63,395 nucleotides of DNA from Kordiimonadaceae bacterium (GCA_018675425.1 JABGYD010000049.1:1-63395), one strand, 5' to 3'. Positions 1 through 9,991 are shown, counted from the stretch's first letter. Made by a program: numbers and translations. Notes: generated from the sequence alone by a model not told the origin.

Positions 1-886
1 TCGCCCCACGAGCTACACCACAAGGATTAGCATGCTTTATAATGGCCACTGCGGGTCCATCAGCAGGATCAAATTCACTTACCAGCTCAAATGCTGCATC
101 CGTATCATTTAAATTATTGTAACTCAGTTCTTTTCCCTGAACTTGTCTGGCTGTAGCGACCCCTTTTCTAGGGTTCGAGCTGCGGCTAACATAAAAAGCC
201 GCGTCCTGGTGGGGGTTCTCACCGTACCTCAGTGATTGTTGTTTTGTTGCGGTAATATTAATACGATCTGGATAATTATTCCCTAGTTCGACAGCGAACC
301 AACTAGCAATAGCCGCGTCATAAGATCCTGTACGAGCGAACGCTTTCGCGGCTAAATTTTTACGTAATTTTGCCGTCGTTGTTCCATTATTCTCTTTAAT
401 CGATACCATGACATCCTCGTAGTCTTCGGCCTCAACGACCACAGTAACAAAGGCATGGTTTTTAGCGGCACTTCTAATCATCGCTGGGCCGCCAATATCT
501 ATATTTTCTATACAGGTCGCAAAATTGGCTCCCCTTTCCACCGTTTCCTCAAACGGATAAAGGTTAACTACCAGCAGATCAATAGGCTTAATATCGTGAG
601 CGTCCATTGAATTAAGATGATCATCATTATCACGAAGTGCTAGAAGTCCTCCATGGATCTTTGGATGCAGTGTTTTCACCCGTCCGTCCATCATTTCAGG
701 AAAGCGAGTGTGCTCGGCCACTTCTTTAACCGGAACTCCGGCATCCGCAAGTGTTTTTGCCGAGCCTCCCGTAGATAAAATCTCAACCCCTTGTTCACTC
801 AAGAATTTTCCAAACTCAACAAGCCCCGTTTTATCTGACACTGAAAGTAACGCCCGTTTTATTGGTGTTAACGTTTTATCGATCAT
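1..886 (-). CDS. purH: Bifunctional IMP cyclohydrolase / AICAR transformylase PurH (N-terminal part, cut by window edge)
   Basis: PurH catalyses the last two steps of de novo purine synthesis: formylation of AICAR and cyclisation to IMP. About 295 N-terminal residues are present and the C-terminus lies beyond base 1. The ATG is at 886-884. The MGS-like cyclohydrolase domain is recognisable by [21 protein letters not shown] and [27 protein letters not shown] and [11 protein letters not shown] mark the beginning of the transformylase domain. It is the last visible gene of a leftward run (rsmB, rpe, heparinase-like, purH), an order common in Alphaproteobacteria. The identification is secure; only completeness is unknown. 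Confidence 0.97.
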   Translation of the reverse strand, partial: MIDKTLTPIKRALLSVSDKTGLVEFGKFLSEQGVEILSTGGSAKTLADAGVPVKEVAEHTRFPEMMDGRVKTLHPKIHGGLLALRDNDDHLNSMDAHDIKPIDLLVVNLYPFEETVERGANFATCIENIDIGGPAMIRSAAKNHAFVTVVVEAEDYEDVMVSIKENNGTTTAKLRKNLAAKAFARTGSYDAAIASWFAVELGNNYPDRINITATKQQSLRYGENPHQDAAFYVSRSSNPRKGVATARQVQGKELSYNNLNDTDAAFELVSEFDPADGPAVAIIKHANPCGVARGA

Positions 887-981
887 AGATTTTCTCTTTT
901 ATGCTATATCTCAAAATTACTATTCTTTCCTTAGCGTGGTAATATATTTTTTCTCTTTGTGCAAGTTCAAATAGCTCTTCG

Positions 982-2694
982 TCATTTAAGTTGAAGCGAC
1001 CACAATACAGTCGTAATAGGGCCACCCGTTTTACCTGATAATACAATTTGTTTAGTAGCAGTGCCCTTCTCTTCTTCGCCAAAATAAATACTGCTTTTAA
1101 GGGATCTTTCTGCGCCACGACATCTAAAATACCACTCCTCACCATTCTCCAAGCGGAGGCAGAGCATATCTTCCCGGTCACTTTGCGTTACCGAAACATT
1201 GGGATGTAAATGGAACCTGATATTAAATGGCACTACTTCAATACTTTTACTTATTTTATTGTGTTCTATAATATCCTCTCCGCGGATACTTTCACCAGTT
1301 TCACTGACATAAATAAGGCGTTTATGCAGATACCCGCACGACAAAACATATCCATCATGTTCGGATTCAATTAGCACTTTGCCACGCCCTTCAATCATTC
1401 GACTGCTCACCTTTGTTACTCCGAGGCCGATTAATCCGTCTTCGCGTATTTCGCTACTGTTTTGATTATTTAAAACTAGTGTTGAATGGGCTTCGGACCC
1501 TCTTAAATTCGTTGCTATTAGACTAGCGCCATCTTCATTAATAAAAGGCGCCCCCCCACAATTTACTATGAGCCGTTCACGACCCCGGCTCATTTCGAAA
1601 GCGTGTGTCCCGCAATGGCTAGCTGCGCTCATATTCAATTCAGGAGGAGGCCCAACATCCATAATAATCAAACTTTTACTTTTTTCTATCCTAGCAAGGC
1701 CGCTCTGTTCTGGTCTCTCTAGCTTATTGCTTTTCTGGCTAATCTTTAATAGAGCCAAGCGAATATCTTTGCCGCCCTGTATCCCCGCACCATTAAAAAG
1801 GGCTAATTTTCCATCGCCATGAATTATATTTTTAAGATTTATTTCAATCCGCAAAATTGCACCCAAAACCTCTTCAGGCTCCTCTCGACCTGCCTGCTTA
1901 AAGGCCTCCCCGAGTAAAACAAAACTTAAATACAACTGAAGTAACTTTTGTGGCGCCTCGCTTCTAAGGCTGCTATCGATAAACACTTCCTTTTCAACGG
2001 CCACCTTTAAAAGCGAACAGCCCTCTTTCAGCCAGCCTTCGCCGCCTGGCACAAAAAGCCCAGAAAGAATAAGGCCTATAATTGCTTTAAGATTATTTGG
2101 AATTACCCATGCATTAGTTGATATGTTCATCAAGTAACGAGCCTGACGCGCAATCATATCAAGAACACGCCGCCTATAAGTGAGGTCTTCCGTGTCCAAA
2201 ATAAGAGGTGCATATATAAGCCAGTTAGTATTTCTCTCTCCAACGACATCGGCGCGCCAAGAAATTTCTCGCCACCGAGTATTTTGCTCAATCCATGCGG
2301 CAACTAATTCTTGTCCGCGTTTTTTAGCACCATCTTCATTTTCTGCATGGTACAAATCTATCAACCAGCGAAAAGAATGAAGATACTCAAGCCAATTATT
2401 ATTAAGGTTTGTCGCCTGCCAAACGTCGCCACCCAACCACAAGTTTTGATTGTTTTCTGGGTTCTCAAGGATATGGCCATCGGCAATAAATTTCCCGGTG
2501 GCCAATTCAGCTCCAGCAGAGGGTGAGCCTTCCCAAATAACTTTAGGTGTCCCCAGGAGATATAATGGATTATCCCCCCGTAGGCTTAATTTATGATAAA
2601 AACTATTATGTTTAGTCCTGCTAATAACTTTCGCTATAGAGGTTTTAATCTTCCCTGGGGGCGAAGAAACAGATTTTCGGCGCAGATGAGCCAT
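982..2694 (-). CDS. Heparinase II/III family protein
   Basis: This 570-residue protein has an N-terminal all-alpha toroid-like half (W-rich segments such as WLEYLHSFRWLIDLYHAE and NAWVIPNNLKAIIGL) and a C-terminal beta-sandwich half. The latter carries the signature region HAFEMSRGRERLIVNCGG followed by SEAHSTLVLNNQNSSE, typical of the heparinase II/III C-terminal domain. Characterised family members are lyases or hydrolases of uronic-acid polysaccharides, but the substrate of this alphaproteobacterial subgroup, which lies beside purH and rpe, is not established. I see no clear signal peptide; the N-terminus is basic. It starts at an ATG with GGAG about ten bases upstream. A housekeeping envelope role is only an inference from its conserved location. 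Confidence 0.85.
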   Translation of the reverse strand: MAHLRRKSVSSPPGKIKTSIAKVISRTKHNSFYHKLSLRGDNPLYLLGTPKVIWEGSPSAGAELATGKFIADGHILENPENNQNLWLGGDVWQATNLNNNWLEYLHSFRWLIDLYHAENEDGAKKRGQELVAAWIEQNTRWREISWRADVVGERNTNWLIYAPLILDTEDLTYRRRVLDMIARQARYLMNISTNAWVIPNNLKAIIGLILSGLFVPGGEGWLKEGCSLLKVAVEKEVFIDSSLRSEAPQKLLQLYLSFVLLGEAFKQAGREEPEEVLGAILRIEINLKNIIHGDGKLALFNGAGIQGGKDIRLALLKISQKSNKLERPEQSGLARIEKSKSLIIMDVGPPPELNMSAASHCGTHAFEMSRGRERLIVNCGGAPFINEDGASLIATNLRGSEAHSTLVLNNQNSSEIREDGLIGLGVTKVSSRMIEGRGKVLIESEHDGYVLSCGYLHKRLIYVSETGESIRGEDIIEHNKISKSIEVVPFNIRFHLHPNVSVTQSDREDMLCLRLENGEEWYFRCRGAERSLKSSIYFGEEEKGTATKQIVLSGKTGGPITTVLWSLQLK

Positions 2695-2790
2695 ATATAC
2701 TTTTCTCCATTACGACCATTTTTCATTCAATAATCTTAACATAGCTCTCGCCGAAAATCATAATAATTGCTGTGGTAAAATGAAATTGTT

Positions 2791-3453
2791 TTAGTCGCCC
2801 CGAAGCGCTTTAATATTCTTTGAATAACTTTCGGGTCCCCCAACAAATGTAGCAGTGCCTGCAACTAGCACATCGGCCCCAGCCTCAATCGCGCTCTTGG
2901 CAGTGACCATGTTGATGCCGCCATCAACCTGAAGGTCAATTTGTCTACCTTCATTTTCAATCATTTTTCTAACTGACCTTATTTTATCTAATGAGGTTGG
3001 TATAAATTTCTGCCCCCCAAAGCCAGGATTAACACTCATAATTAAAATCAAGTCAACTAGATCCATGATATTTTCAAGAACGCTGACTGGAGTTGCGGGA
3101 TTAATAGAAATACCCGCTTTCTTGCCGAGGGATCTGATAAATTGTAAGGTACGATGGAAATGTGGCGTTGCCTCGGCATGGATAGTTATGATATCAGCTC
3201 CAGCTTTCGCAAACGCTTCAATATAAGGATCTACAGGTGCAATCATCAGATGAACATCAAATATTTTCTTACTATGGGGACGAATAGCCTTAACTACTTC
3301 CGGGCCAATGGTGATGTTAGGAACAAAATGTCCATCCATCACATCAACATGAATGTAGTCTGCACCCGCCTCAGTAATTGCAGCAACTTCCTGTCCAAGC
3401 TTTGCAAAATCAGCAGATAATATTGACGGTGCTATTTTTATATTTGAAGCCAT
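2791..3453 (-). CDS. rpe: Ribulose-phosphate 3-epimerase
   Basis: Rpe interconverts ribulose 5-phosphate and xylulose 5-phosphate in the pentose phosphate pathway. The 220-residue TIM barrel starts with [14 protein letters not shown] and contains the metal-binding [12 protein letters not shown] segment, [15 protein letters not shown] and QVDGGIN, all family hallmarks. I chose the ATG at 3453 because it gives the normal N-terminus ([12 protein letters not shown]) and has AGGATA just upstream. The frame is open further upstream, but only into the end of rsmB. It lies 10 bases downstream of rsmB and is presumably cotranscribed with it. Confidence 0.97.
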   Translation of the reverse strand: MASNIKIAPSILSADFAKLGQEVAAITEAGADYIHVDVMDGHFVPNITIGPEVVKAIRPHSKKIFDVHLMIAPVDPYIEAFAKAGADIITIHAEATPHFHRTLQFIRSLGKKAGISINPATPVSVLENIMDLVDLILIMSVNPGFGGQKFIPTSLDKIRSVRKMIENEGRQIDLQVDGGINMVTAKSAIEAGADVLVAGTATFVGGPESYSKNIKALRGD

Positions 3454-3463
3454 TCTATTATCC

Positions 3464-4756
3464 TTAACTTTTAACCAACCGTGAAATGAAAAAGCTGTCG
3501 ATGCCCTCACTCATATGGTGACCCAACGTTTGAACATCACCGCTATCAAGGATCGCCTGCTCCAAGCCTTCGAGTTCTTTCGCTCTGATCTCTTTTCGTT
3601 TTAGCGATCGATGCCGCTCCAGTAAAGCTTTAATCTGATCTGGCCCTTCCTCTTGTTGCATCGAACAGACCGAATACACCAATACACCACCTTTATTAAG
3701 TAATGAAGCCGCGTGATTTAACATTTTAGCCTGAAGCACCACTAGATCATCAACGTCCCTCTTTGTTCGAGTGTGAAGTATTTCGGGGTGACGGCGAATA
3801 GTCCCTGTTGATGAACAGGGAGCATCAAGTAATATAAAATCATAACGTTTCTTTGGCTTATACAACAAAACATCTGACATTACCACGTCAACACTAAGGT
3901 CAAGCCTTGCCATATTTTCTTTAAGTCGGCTGAGGCGTCTTTCAGAAAAATCTACTGCCGTAACCTTATTGCCCGCGGCGGCTGATTGCGCCGCCTTACC
4001 TCCTGGTGCAGCACAAAGGTCAAGGACATCACTTCCACCACTAGCACCAAGGAGCGTAGAAGGAATTCGCGCAGCAACATCCTGTACCCACCATACGCCA
4101 TCGTTATAACCATCTAGCTCAGAGATTTTCCCTGCCTTTGAAATTCTGATGCTACCGCCCAGCACTGCTTTTCCGCCCAGTCGCTTTGCCCACTCCTTTT
4201 GATCGCAGTGTGGCTTTAGGCTAATATCTAGCGGTGCTTCGGTTAAAAGAGTAGATAAAATTTGTTTCACCACTGCTGACCCATAATATTCATCCCAGCT
4301 TTTAAGTAACCATGGTGGAAAATTTAATCTCGTATTGCTATATTTCTTTTCTAGCTCTTCACGCTCACGGTCAACTCTCCGGAGTACGGCATTAACAGTA
4401 TTCTTCAAATAATGTAGGTTTTTTGGCACCCGCTTCTCTAGAAGGATGATTGATGTATTTACTGCGGCATGAGCGGGAACTTCACTGTAGAGAAGCTGAA
4501 CAAGCCCTAATCTTAAAACATGGCGGACTTGCATCTGCGTATTTCCAAGTTTCTTTTTTGTACAGTGATTTATGATACGGTCAATTTGACCGAGGCGCCT
4601 TATTGCGGTTGTGGTCAAGTGACGAATAAAGGCTCTGTCTTGAACAGATATTTCTCGACAGAACCTTTCAATTGACCCATCCAAGGTTTCCCCTTCATCA
4701 AGTACCTTCTTAATAACTAAAAACGCCGCTTCTCTGCTTTTATTATCGTTTTCCAT
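3464..4756 (-). CDS. rsmB: 16S rRNA (cytosine-967-C5)-methyltransferase RsmB
   Basis: The 430-residue protein has a NusB-like N-terminal RNA-binding domain (about residues 1-135) and a Rossmann methyltransferase domain. The SAM-binding motif is [11 protein letters not shown] (about 244-254). Motif [10 protein letters not shown] has Cys314 and motif VI SVCSM has Cys364; in RNA m5C methyltransferases these supply the releasing and nucleophilic cysteines. The product methylates C967 of 16S rRNA in E. coli. The gene heads a leftward run with rpe 10 bases downstream. It diverges from sdhAF4 across a 143-base gap that must hold both promoters. Confidence 0.95.
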   Translation of the reverse strand: MENDNKSREAAFLVIKKVLDEGETLDGSIERFCREISVQDRAFIRHLTTTAIRRLGQIDRIINHCTKKKLGNTQMQVRHVLRLGLVQLLYSEVPAHAAVNTSIILLEKRVPKNLHYLKNTVNAVLRRVDREREELEKKYSNTRLNFPPWLLKSWDEYYGSAVVKQILSTLLTEAPLDISLKPHCDQKEWAKRLGGKAVLGGSIRISKAGKISELDGYNDGVWWVQDVAARIPSTLLGASGGSDVLDLCAAPGGKAAQSAAAGNKVTAVDFSERRLSRLKENMARLDLSVDVVMSDVLLYKPKKRYDFILLDAPCSSTGTIRRHPEILHTRTKRDVDDLVVLQAKMLNHAASLLNKGGVLVYSVCSMQQEEGPDQIKALLERHRSLKRKEIRAKELEGLEQAILDSGDVQTLGHHMSEGIDSFFISRLVKS

Positions 4757-4817
4757 AAATATATCCTAACCCATTGTGTCGCATTAGCACAGGGATAAAC
4801 TTTTGCCAAGGAGTAGA

Positions 4818-4846
4818 TTTCTTTTCGTGGAGTGTTGGTGTATACT
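4818..4846 (+). promoter_or_regulatory. Candidate sigma70-type promoter for sdhAF4 and the lipid genes
   Basis: In the divergent gap between rsmB and sdhAF4, a TATACT hexamer at 4841-4846 is preceded at 17-base spacing by a weak -35-like TTTCTT at 4818-4823. It would transcribe rightward into the three-gene run starting at 4900. The -35 match is poor, so this is tentative. Confidence 0.35.
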
Positions 4847-4899
4847 TGTGTTTAATAATTAATTTGATCTTAATTGAGGTCATATATTGGAGTTTCAGA

Positions 4900-5058
4900 A
4901 TGAAAAAAAAAATAATTGCATCAGAAAAAATCTCTGAAAAGCCTTCCGCTCACGAGGAAAAGAAAAAGAAAGCGCCCAAGGAGCTTGGCGGCCGCGAGGG
5001 GCTTGATCCTGTCCGTTTTGGAGACTGGGAAAATAATGGTATTGCTTCAGATTTTTAG
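4900..5058 (+). CDS. sdhAF4: Succinate dehydrogenase assembly factor 4 family protein (DUF1674)
   Basis: This 52-residue protein has a lysine-rich N-terminus and the diagnostic C-terminal block ELGGREGLDPVRFGDWE, ending in GIASDF. That pattern is the DUF1674/SdhAF4 signature. In mitochondria, SdhAF4 binds flavinylated SdhA and helps assemble complex II; a similar role is inferred here. The reading frame is open further upstream, but the ATG at 4900 has GGAG upstream and gives the normal family length. In many Alphaproteobacteria DUF1674 sits next to rsmB, as here. It is 15 bases ahead of the hydroxylase gene. No sdh genes lie in the window. Confidence 0.88.
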   Translation: MKKKIIASEKISEKPSAHEEKKKKAPKELGGREGLDPVRFGDWENNGIASDF

Positions 5059-5073
5059 AGAGTATAATCATCT

Positions 5074-5904
5074 ATGGACTTTTTAATTGAAAATGAACAA
5101 GCCATTCGCGTAAGTGTCTTTATAAGCCTTTTGCTGATATTAGGTGGAGCAGAGCTGATAGCCCCCCTTGCCAAGCGACAAATGGGCCGACCCTCTCAAT
5201 GGTTTACCAATCTCTCAATTGTCCTTCTAGATAATTTAACGCTAAAGTATTTATTTCCTTTACTCGCCGTTGGCGTTGCTGAGCTATCAGCTAAAACTGG
5301 TGTAGGTCTGTTTAACGCTTTAAATTTAAATTTTTGGCTTGAGTTTGGCTTAGCTCTTTTTCTTCTTGATTTTTTGATGTATGGCCAACACGTGCTTATG
5401 CATAAAGTTCCAATACTTTGGCGACTACACCGTATGCACCATTCGGAGATAAGCCTAGATGTATCCTCGGCCGTTAGGTTCCATCCCATTGAAATTATTT
5501 TTTCTATGTTATTTAAAATGGGCTTCATTCTAATGCTTGGAATATCTGTTGAGGCTGTGATTGTTTTTGAAATACTCCTTAATGGCCTAGCTTTATTTAA
5601 CCATAGTAATTTAAAACTTTCTCGCCCATTCGAAACCATCTTGAGAAAAATTATTGTTACGCCAGAAATTCACTGGATACATCATTCGGAGGTAGTCCAA
5701 GAGACCAAGGGTAATTTTGGCTTTAATCTGATTTTTTGGGATAAGATCTTTGGCACATATATTGATAAACCAACTTTAAATTATGACGTCATGCAGCAGG
5801 GGCTCAGCGAATTTGGCTTTGCGCGCTCCTTAAGCTTAACAGAACTAATAGTATCACCCTTTAAAAACTACCCCCCGTGCGCGCCCGCGGATAAAAACCC
5901 GTGA
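5074..5904 (+). CDS. Sterol desaturase / fatty acid hydroxylase family membrane protein
   Basis: A 276-residue polytopic membrane protein. Hydrophobic segments lie near residues 11-30 and 45-65, with more in the middle. The histidine clusters of the di-iron fatty acid hydroxylase superfamily are present: HVLMH, HRMHHSE, HPIE and HWIHHSE. Relatives hydroxylate or desaturate lipids (sterols, carotenoids, sphingolipids, alkylglycerols) using oxygen and di-iron. The substrate here cannot be told from sequence. The stop overlaps the GTG start of the patatin gene by four bases (GTGA), strongly suggesting translational coupling and a joint lipid role. Such a pair is not part of the usual rsmB neighbourhood as I know it. 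Confidence 0.88.
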   Translation: MDFLIENEQAIRVSVFISLLLILGGAELIAPLAKRQMGRPSQWFTNLSIVLLDNLTLKYLFPLLAVGVAELSAKTGVGLFNALNLNFWLEFGLALFLLDFLMYGQHVLMHKVPILWRLHRMHHSEISLDVSSAVRFHPIEIIFSMLFKMGFILMLGISVEAVIVFEILLNGLALFNHSNLKLSRPFETILRKIIVTPEIHWIHHSEVVQETKGNFGFNLIFWDKIFGTYIDKPTLNYDVMQQGLSEFGFARSLSLTELIVSPFKNYPPCAPADKNP

Positions 5905-8324
5905 AAGAAAAAGAGCTGCGATTAGCACTGGTGTGTTTTGGTGGCGTCTCTCTCGCGATTTATATCCATGGCGTTAGTAAAGAAATACTAAAGTTAGCCA
6001 GAGCGTCTAAAGCAATCCACGCCAGTCCGGACCCTCTAGATATAACAAGAAATAAATACCTCTACCCCAATAAAGATATCACCGATATTCCAGACACGGA
6101 GCTTGTATATTATGATGTTTTAAAAAGCTTTCTACCAGAACTAGACCTGAGGATTATTATTGATACCATCGCGGGCGCCTCGGCAGGGGGAATGAATAGT
6201 GTTTTCCTTGCACGTGCGGTGGCTCATGATCTTAATTTTGATCACCTTCGACATCATTGGCTCGTCGAGGCCGATGTTAGCCGTCTTGTTGGTACGAAAA
6301 AAAATGCTGCCCACTGGAGCCATCTTTTTTTTAAACCACTAATAAGTATTTTAAGTAGTAAATTTCTTGGTAAAAGTAGTTTAAGCACTAAAGTAAAGGA
6401 AAAGCTCCCGGGCCTCCTTAACCATTGGAACCTAAAGCCGCCATTCGATGGCCCTCACCTCCTTGGTCTTGTTTATAATGGACTTAAGGGTATGGGGGTT
6501 ATTAATTATCAGTCTCTATTGCCACGCGGTCACAAATTAGAGCTTTTTGTAACGCTTACTGACTTTTACGGTTACAAACGAACTATGTTTCTAAATGATC
6601 CGCCAGTTACAACCGAAACAGAACATCGTCATAATCTAAAATTTAGTTATTTTAAAAGGCCTCATAACAAAAATTTATCAAAGTTTGAAAGTGACTTTGA
6701 CGACCGTGGGCTTGCATCATTATGCTTTGCGGCAAGAGCAACCGCATGCTTTCCTGGAGCATTTCCGCCTGCCCAACTCCGTGAAACTGATGAATTTCTA
6801 CAAGAGCAGGGAAAAACATGGGAAGGGAAGGCTTCCTTTCTTTCTAAAAACTTTAAAGAATATAAACAAGCTGGCGCCGATCCAGAGCTCACATCTTTTC
6901 TTGATGGCAGCATACTTAATAATAAGCCTTTTGATCAAGCCATCCACGCCATTCATGACCGGCCTGCATTTAGAGAAGTAAGCCGGCGGATCATATTCAT
7001 AGACCCCAAGCCTGCGGGCTTTAAGCACACGCCTGATGGCACCCCACCGACTATATTTACTACACTAAAAGGTGCTATGTCAGATATTCCAATGAATGAG
7101 CCCATGCGCGACGACCTTGAGAATATTGCCGCTCATAATCAGCAGGTTGAAAAAATTCGCTCTGTCATAAATTCGGTAAAACCAAGCGTAGAAAAGTTTA
7201 TTGGCAGCATCACATCAAAGTTGCTTAATAAAATTACTAAAGCTTCTGATTTAAAAATATGGCGTAATCAGTGCCACACAAATGCAGCCGCGGCATCCAG
7301 CTACTCCTATGAAGCCTATGCAAGCTTAAAAGTTCGAGGTACTGTTGAATATCTTACCGAATTAATATCCGAAATATGTGACTTAAAACCACAAAGCGAT
7401 GAAAAAAAACATTTTTTTTTAATTATGCACTCATGGGTACTAAGAGATACGCTGGGAAAAAGCCTCCTAGTTTCTACTCCATCATGGACAAAATTTTTAC
7501 TTAACTTTGATCTTAACTATCAGAAACGACAGCTACACTTTCTTATTCAAGAATTAAACAATCAGTATTCGCACAACCCAGATAGTGTAAACAAACTTGA
7601 TGTTTTTAAAATGGCCCTTTACCAAATTTTAGAAACAATAAAGAAGCCCGCTATAATTAATGCCATTAAAGTCTCTGATAGAGTTATCCTAAAACAGCTT
7701 GTTAAAAAGGTCGCTGCATTGCCTACTGGGGATAATCTTGAATATTCAAAAAATACCGCCCTTTTAAATAAAAATACTCCCGTCATGGAAAATATCTTAG
7801 ACCTTTTATTAGGTAGAATTCGGTTAGATAGCGTAAGAGAAAAAATTGATGCAGTTATCGCTGTCCAACTTAATAGTTCTTGGGAAAATAACTTCCAGCA
7901 AAGTCTAATCACAAATTATTTAGGTTTTGCTTTTTGGGATGTTATTACATTTTCAATTACAGGCTCAAAAGTAATTGGCGAGCTTAATGAAATTCTTGTC
8001 AACCGCATTAGCCCAGATGACAACCTTGTTCTCAAGTCCGATCCTATGGAAATGCCCCTGAAAGGCACGGCTATGAGAAGCTTTGGTGCCTTCTTTAGTC
8101 GAGAAGACCGCGAAAATGATTACCTTTGGGGCCGGCTCAATGGAGCAGAGCGCCTTATAGATATGCTTTATGAGCAATCAAAATCTGAAGGAATAAGTCA
8201 TAAATTAGACGTAATCACGATCAAAAAGAAGGCTTTTAGCTCTATTCTTGAGGCAGAGAAAAATCACTTAAAGGACATTCCTGAATTGTTTAGAAAAATT
8301 CACAGGCGTATCCGCGAACTTTAA
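5901..8324 (+). CDS. Patatin-like phospholipase family protein (large, 807 residues)
   Basis: The N-terminal domain has the glycine-rich oxyanion segment CFGGVSLAIYIHG (about 12-24), the nucleophile elbow GASAGG with Ser94, and the catalytic DG dyad Asp335-Gly336 (FLDGSILNN). The Ser-Asp dyad of patatin lipases is therefore intact. At 807 residues it is far longer than simple patatins, and it resembles the patatin-related family that carries a C-terminal DUF3376-type extension. Expected chemistry is acyl-ester hydrolysis of membrane lipids. It starts at GTG, overlapping the hydroxylase stop. It ends with its stop codon directly abutting the sufT stop on the other strand (no intergenic base). 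No signal peptide is visible, so it is probably cytosolic or membrane-associated. Confidence 0.88.
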   Translation: MKEKELRLALVCFGGVSLAIYIHGVSKEILKLARASKAIHASPDPLDITRNKYLYPNKDITDIPDTELVYYDVLKSFLPELDLRIIIDTIAGASAGGMNSVFLARAVAHDLNFDHLRHHWLVEADVSRLVGTKKNAAHWSHLFFKPLISILSSKFLGKSSLSTKVKEKLPGLLNHWNLKPPFDGPHLLGLVYNGLKGMGVINYQSLLPRGHKLELFVTLTDFYGYKRTMFLNDPPVTTETEHRHNLKFSYFKRPHNKNLSKFESDFDDRGLASLCFAARATACFPGAFPPAQLRETDEFLQEQGKTWEGKASFLSKNFKEYKQAGADPELTSFLDGSILNNKPFDQAIHAIHDRPAFREVSRRIIFIDPKPAGFKHTPDGTPPTIFTTLKGAMSDIPMNEPMRDDLENIAAHNQQVEKIRSVINSVKPSVEKFIGSITSKLLNKITKASDLKIWRNQCHTNAAAASSYSYEAYASLKVRGTVEYLTELISEICDLKPQSDEKKHFFLIMHSWVLRDTLGKSLLVSTPSWTKFLLNFDLNYQKRQLHFLIQELNNQYSHNPDSVNKLDVFKMALYQILETIKKPAIINAIKVSDRVILKQLVKKVAALPTGDNLEYSKNTALLNKNTPVMENILDLLLGRIRLDSVREKIDAVIAVQLNSSWENNFQQSLITNYLGFAFWDVITFSITGSKVIGELNEILVNRISPDDNLVLKSDPMEMPLKGTAMRSFGAFFSREDRENDYLWGRLNGAERLIDMLYEQSKSEGISHKLDVITIKKKAFSSILEAEKNHLKDIPELFRKIHRRIREL

Positions 8325-8738
8325 TTACATAAACCCCATCTCAAGTCGAGCCGCCTCACTCATCATGGACATATCCCAGGGCGGCTCAAAAACTAAAACC
8401 ACGTGAACATCACCAATGCCCTCAACCTCGCGTACTTTCATTTCCACTTCCCCCGGTAAAATCTCGGCTACGGGGCAGTTAGGTGATGTTAATGTCATGG
8501 TCACGATCACATCCGCAAACTCATTTAAATCTATGTCATAAATTAAACCAAGTTCGTATATATTGACTGGAATTTCAGGATCATAAATTTCACGAATTTT
8601 TTCCGCAGCACTGCTTTGAAGTTTCTGTTTTTCTTCTTCATTAATAGGTATCCCGGCAGCGTTTGGGGTCGATTTAGAAGAGCTATCCCCGCCTTTTTCT
8701 TCCGCCTGCTCAATTAAAAATCCATCTAAGAAGCTCAT
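8325..8738 (-). CDS. sufT: SUF-linked MIP18/DUF59 protein, SufT-like
   Basis: 137 residues: a low-complexity N-terminus (about 45 residues), then a MIP18/DUF59 domain with the family hallmarks IYDPEIPVNIYELGLIYDI and TLTSPNCPVAEILP, then FEPPWD. The conserved cysteine (in SPNCPVA) is the one associated with Fe-S assembly in this family. SufT homologues help maturation of Fe-S proteins when demand is high. It is the last gene of the suf operon, 14 bases after sufS. It meets the patatin gene tail to tail with no gap and no visible terminator. Confidence 0.92.
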   Translation of the reverse strand: MSFLDGFLIEQAEEKGGDSSSKSTPNAAGIPINEEEKQKLQSSAAEKIREIYDPEIPVNIYELGLIYDIDLNEFADVIVTMTLTSPNCPVAEILPGEVEMKVREVEGIGDVHVVLVFEPPWDMSMMSEAARLEMGFM

Positions 8739-8752
8739 ATTATGTTTCCTTT

Positions 8753-9991
8753 TTACGCGAATATTCTATTTACTTTATGAAGCCCGTTAATCAAACGGTC
8801 AATATCATTCGTGGTGTTGTAAAGGCCAAACGAAGCCCGCGCTGTTGCTGGTATATTCATAAAGTCCATAACTGGCTGGGCGCAGTGATGCCCCGCACGA
8901 ATGGCAATACCGTCTTGGTCCAAAATAGTACCTATATCATGGGGATGCGCTGACTCCATAGTAAAGGATAGCATACCCGCCATGTTGTCGGCTTGGCCAC
9001 GCAGTTCCATGCCCTTCACTTCCTTAATTTGCTCAAGGGCATATTCTAGTAACTCTTGTTCGTGATCACAAATATTTTCAATTCCAAGCGTATTCACATA
9101 ATCAATTGCGGCAGCCAGTCCGATTCCACCCACAATATTGGGAGTTCCTGCTTCAAATTTATGTGGCAATTCATTATATGTCGTCTTCTCAAACGTAACG
9201 GATCGGATCATATCTCCACCGCCCTGATATGGAGGCATATTCTCAAGAAGAGCTTGCTTGCCATAAAGGGCGCCAACACCCGTTGGGCCATAAATTTTAT
9301 GGCCAGAAAAAACATAAAAGTCCGCATCCAATTCATTTACGTCAATCCCCATGTGTGGTAACGACTGGCAGCCGTCAACAAGAACAAGGGCGCCAACATT
9401 GTGCGCTAGTTTTATAATTTCTTTTATGGGCGTTATGGTGCCAAGCGCATTTGAAATATGGGTTATAGCTACCAGTTTTGTTTTTTCACTTAAAAGCCGG
9501 GCATAATCTTCCAGTAGAAAATTTGCTTTATCATCAATAGGGCTTACGGTGATGGTGATATTTTTTTCGTCCCGCAGTATTTGCCAAGGCACAATATTTG
9601 AATGATGCTCCATCCGACTGAGGATAATTTCGTCGTTCGGACCAAGGTTTTGACGCCCCCAGGTCTGCGCAACAAGATTTATTGCCTCTGTAGCGCCTCT
9701 GACAAAGATAATTTCCTTAGACGACTTAGCGCCAATATAATTTTTCACGGTTTCACGCGCAACTTCATACTTTGACGTAAGCGCTTGTGACAAATAATAT
9801 CCTCCGCGGTGGATGTTTGCGTACTCGCTCGCGTAACAGTTTGCAACCTCATCAATAACTGCTCTTGGCTTTTGAGAGCTTGCCGCACTATCCAAAAATG
9901 TCAGCGGTTTTCCGTAAACTTCCTGTTCAAAAATAGGAAAATCTTTGCGAATTTTTTCAACGTCATAATTATAAAGACCGCCAGTATTCAT
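8753..9991 (-). CDS. sufS: Cysteine desulfurase SufS
   Basis: The 412-residue PLP enzyme liberates sulfur from cysteine for SUF cluster assembly. It shows LDSAASSQKP, NIHRG, RGATEAINLVAQTWG, THISNALGT, the PLP lysine in SGHKIYGPTG (Lys232), and the short catalytic-loop cysteine in RAGHHCAQP (Cys370), the group II (SufS/CsdA) arrangement. Its ATG overlaps the sufD stop (ATGA), so the two are translationally coupled. No SufE or SufU is visible in the window; a sulfur-transfer partner must be encoded elsewhere. Confidence 0.98.
   Translation of the reverse strand: MNTGGLYNYDVEKIRKDFPIFEQEVYGKPLTFLDSAASSQKPRAVIDEVANCYASEYANIHRGGYYLSQALTSKYEVARETVKNYIGAKSSKEIIFVRGATEAINLVAQTWGRQNLGPNDEIILSRMEHHSNIVPWQILRDEKNITITVSPIDDKANFLLEDYARLLSEKTKLVAITHISNALGTITPIKEIIKLAHNVGALVLVDGCQSLPHMGIDVNELDADFYVFSGHKIYGPTGVGALYGKQALLENMPPYQGGGDMIRSVTFEKTTYNELPHKFEAGTPNIVGGIGLAAAIDYVNTLGIENICDHEQELLEYALEQIKEVKGMELRGQADNMAGMLSFTMESAHPHDIGTILDQDGIAIRAGHHCAQPVMDFMNIPATARASFGLYNTTNDIDRLINGLHKVNRIFA

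Noticed and set aside
876-1181. Open frame of 101 codons overlapping the heparinase gene end
   Set aside because: It lies in another frame of a well-supported gene and has no recognisable similarity; it is a shadow frame.
9748-9766. parS-like GGTTTCACGCGCAACT in sufS
   Set aside because: Only about 12 of 16 bases match and the central CACGTG is broken; ParB is not expected to bind.
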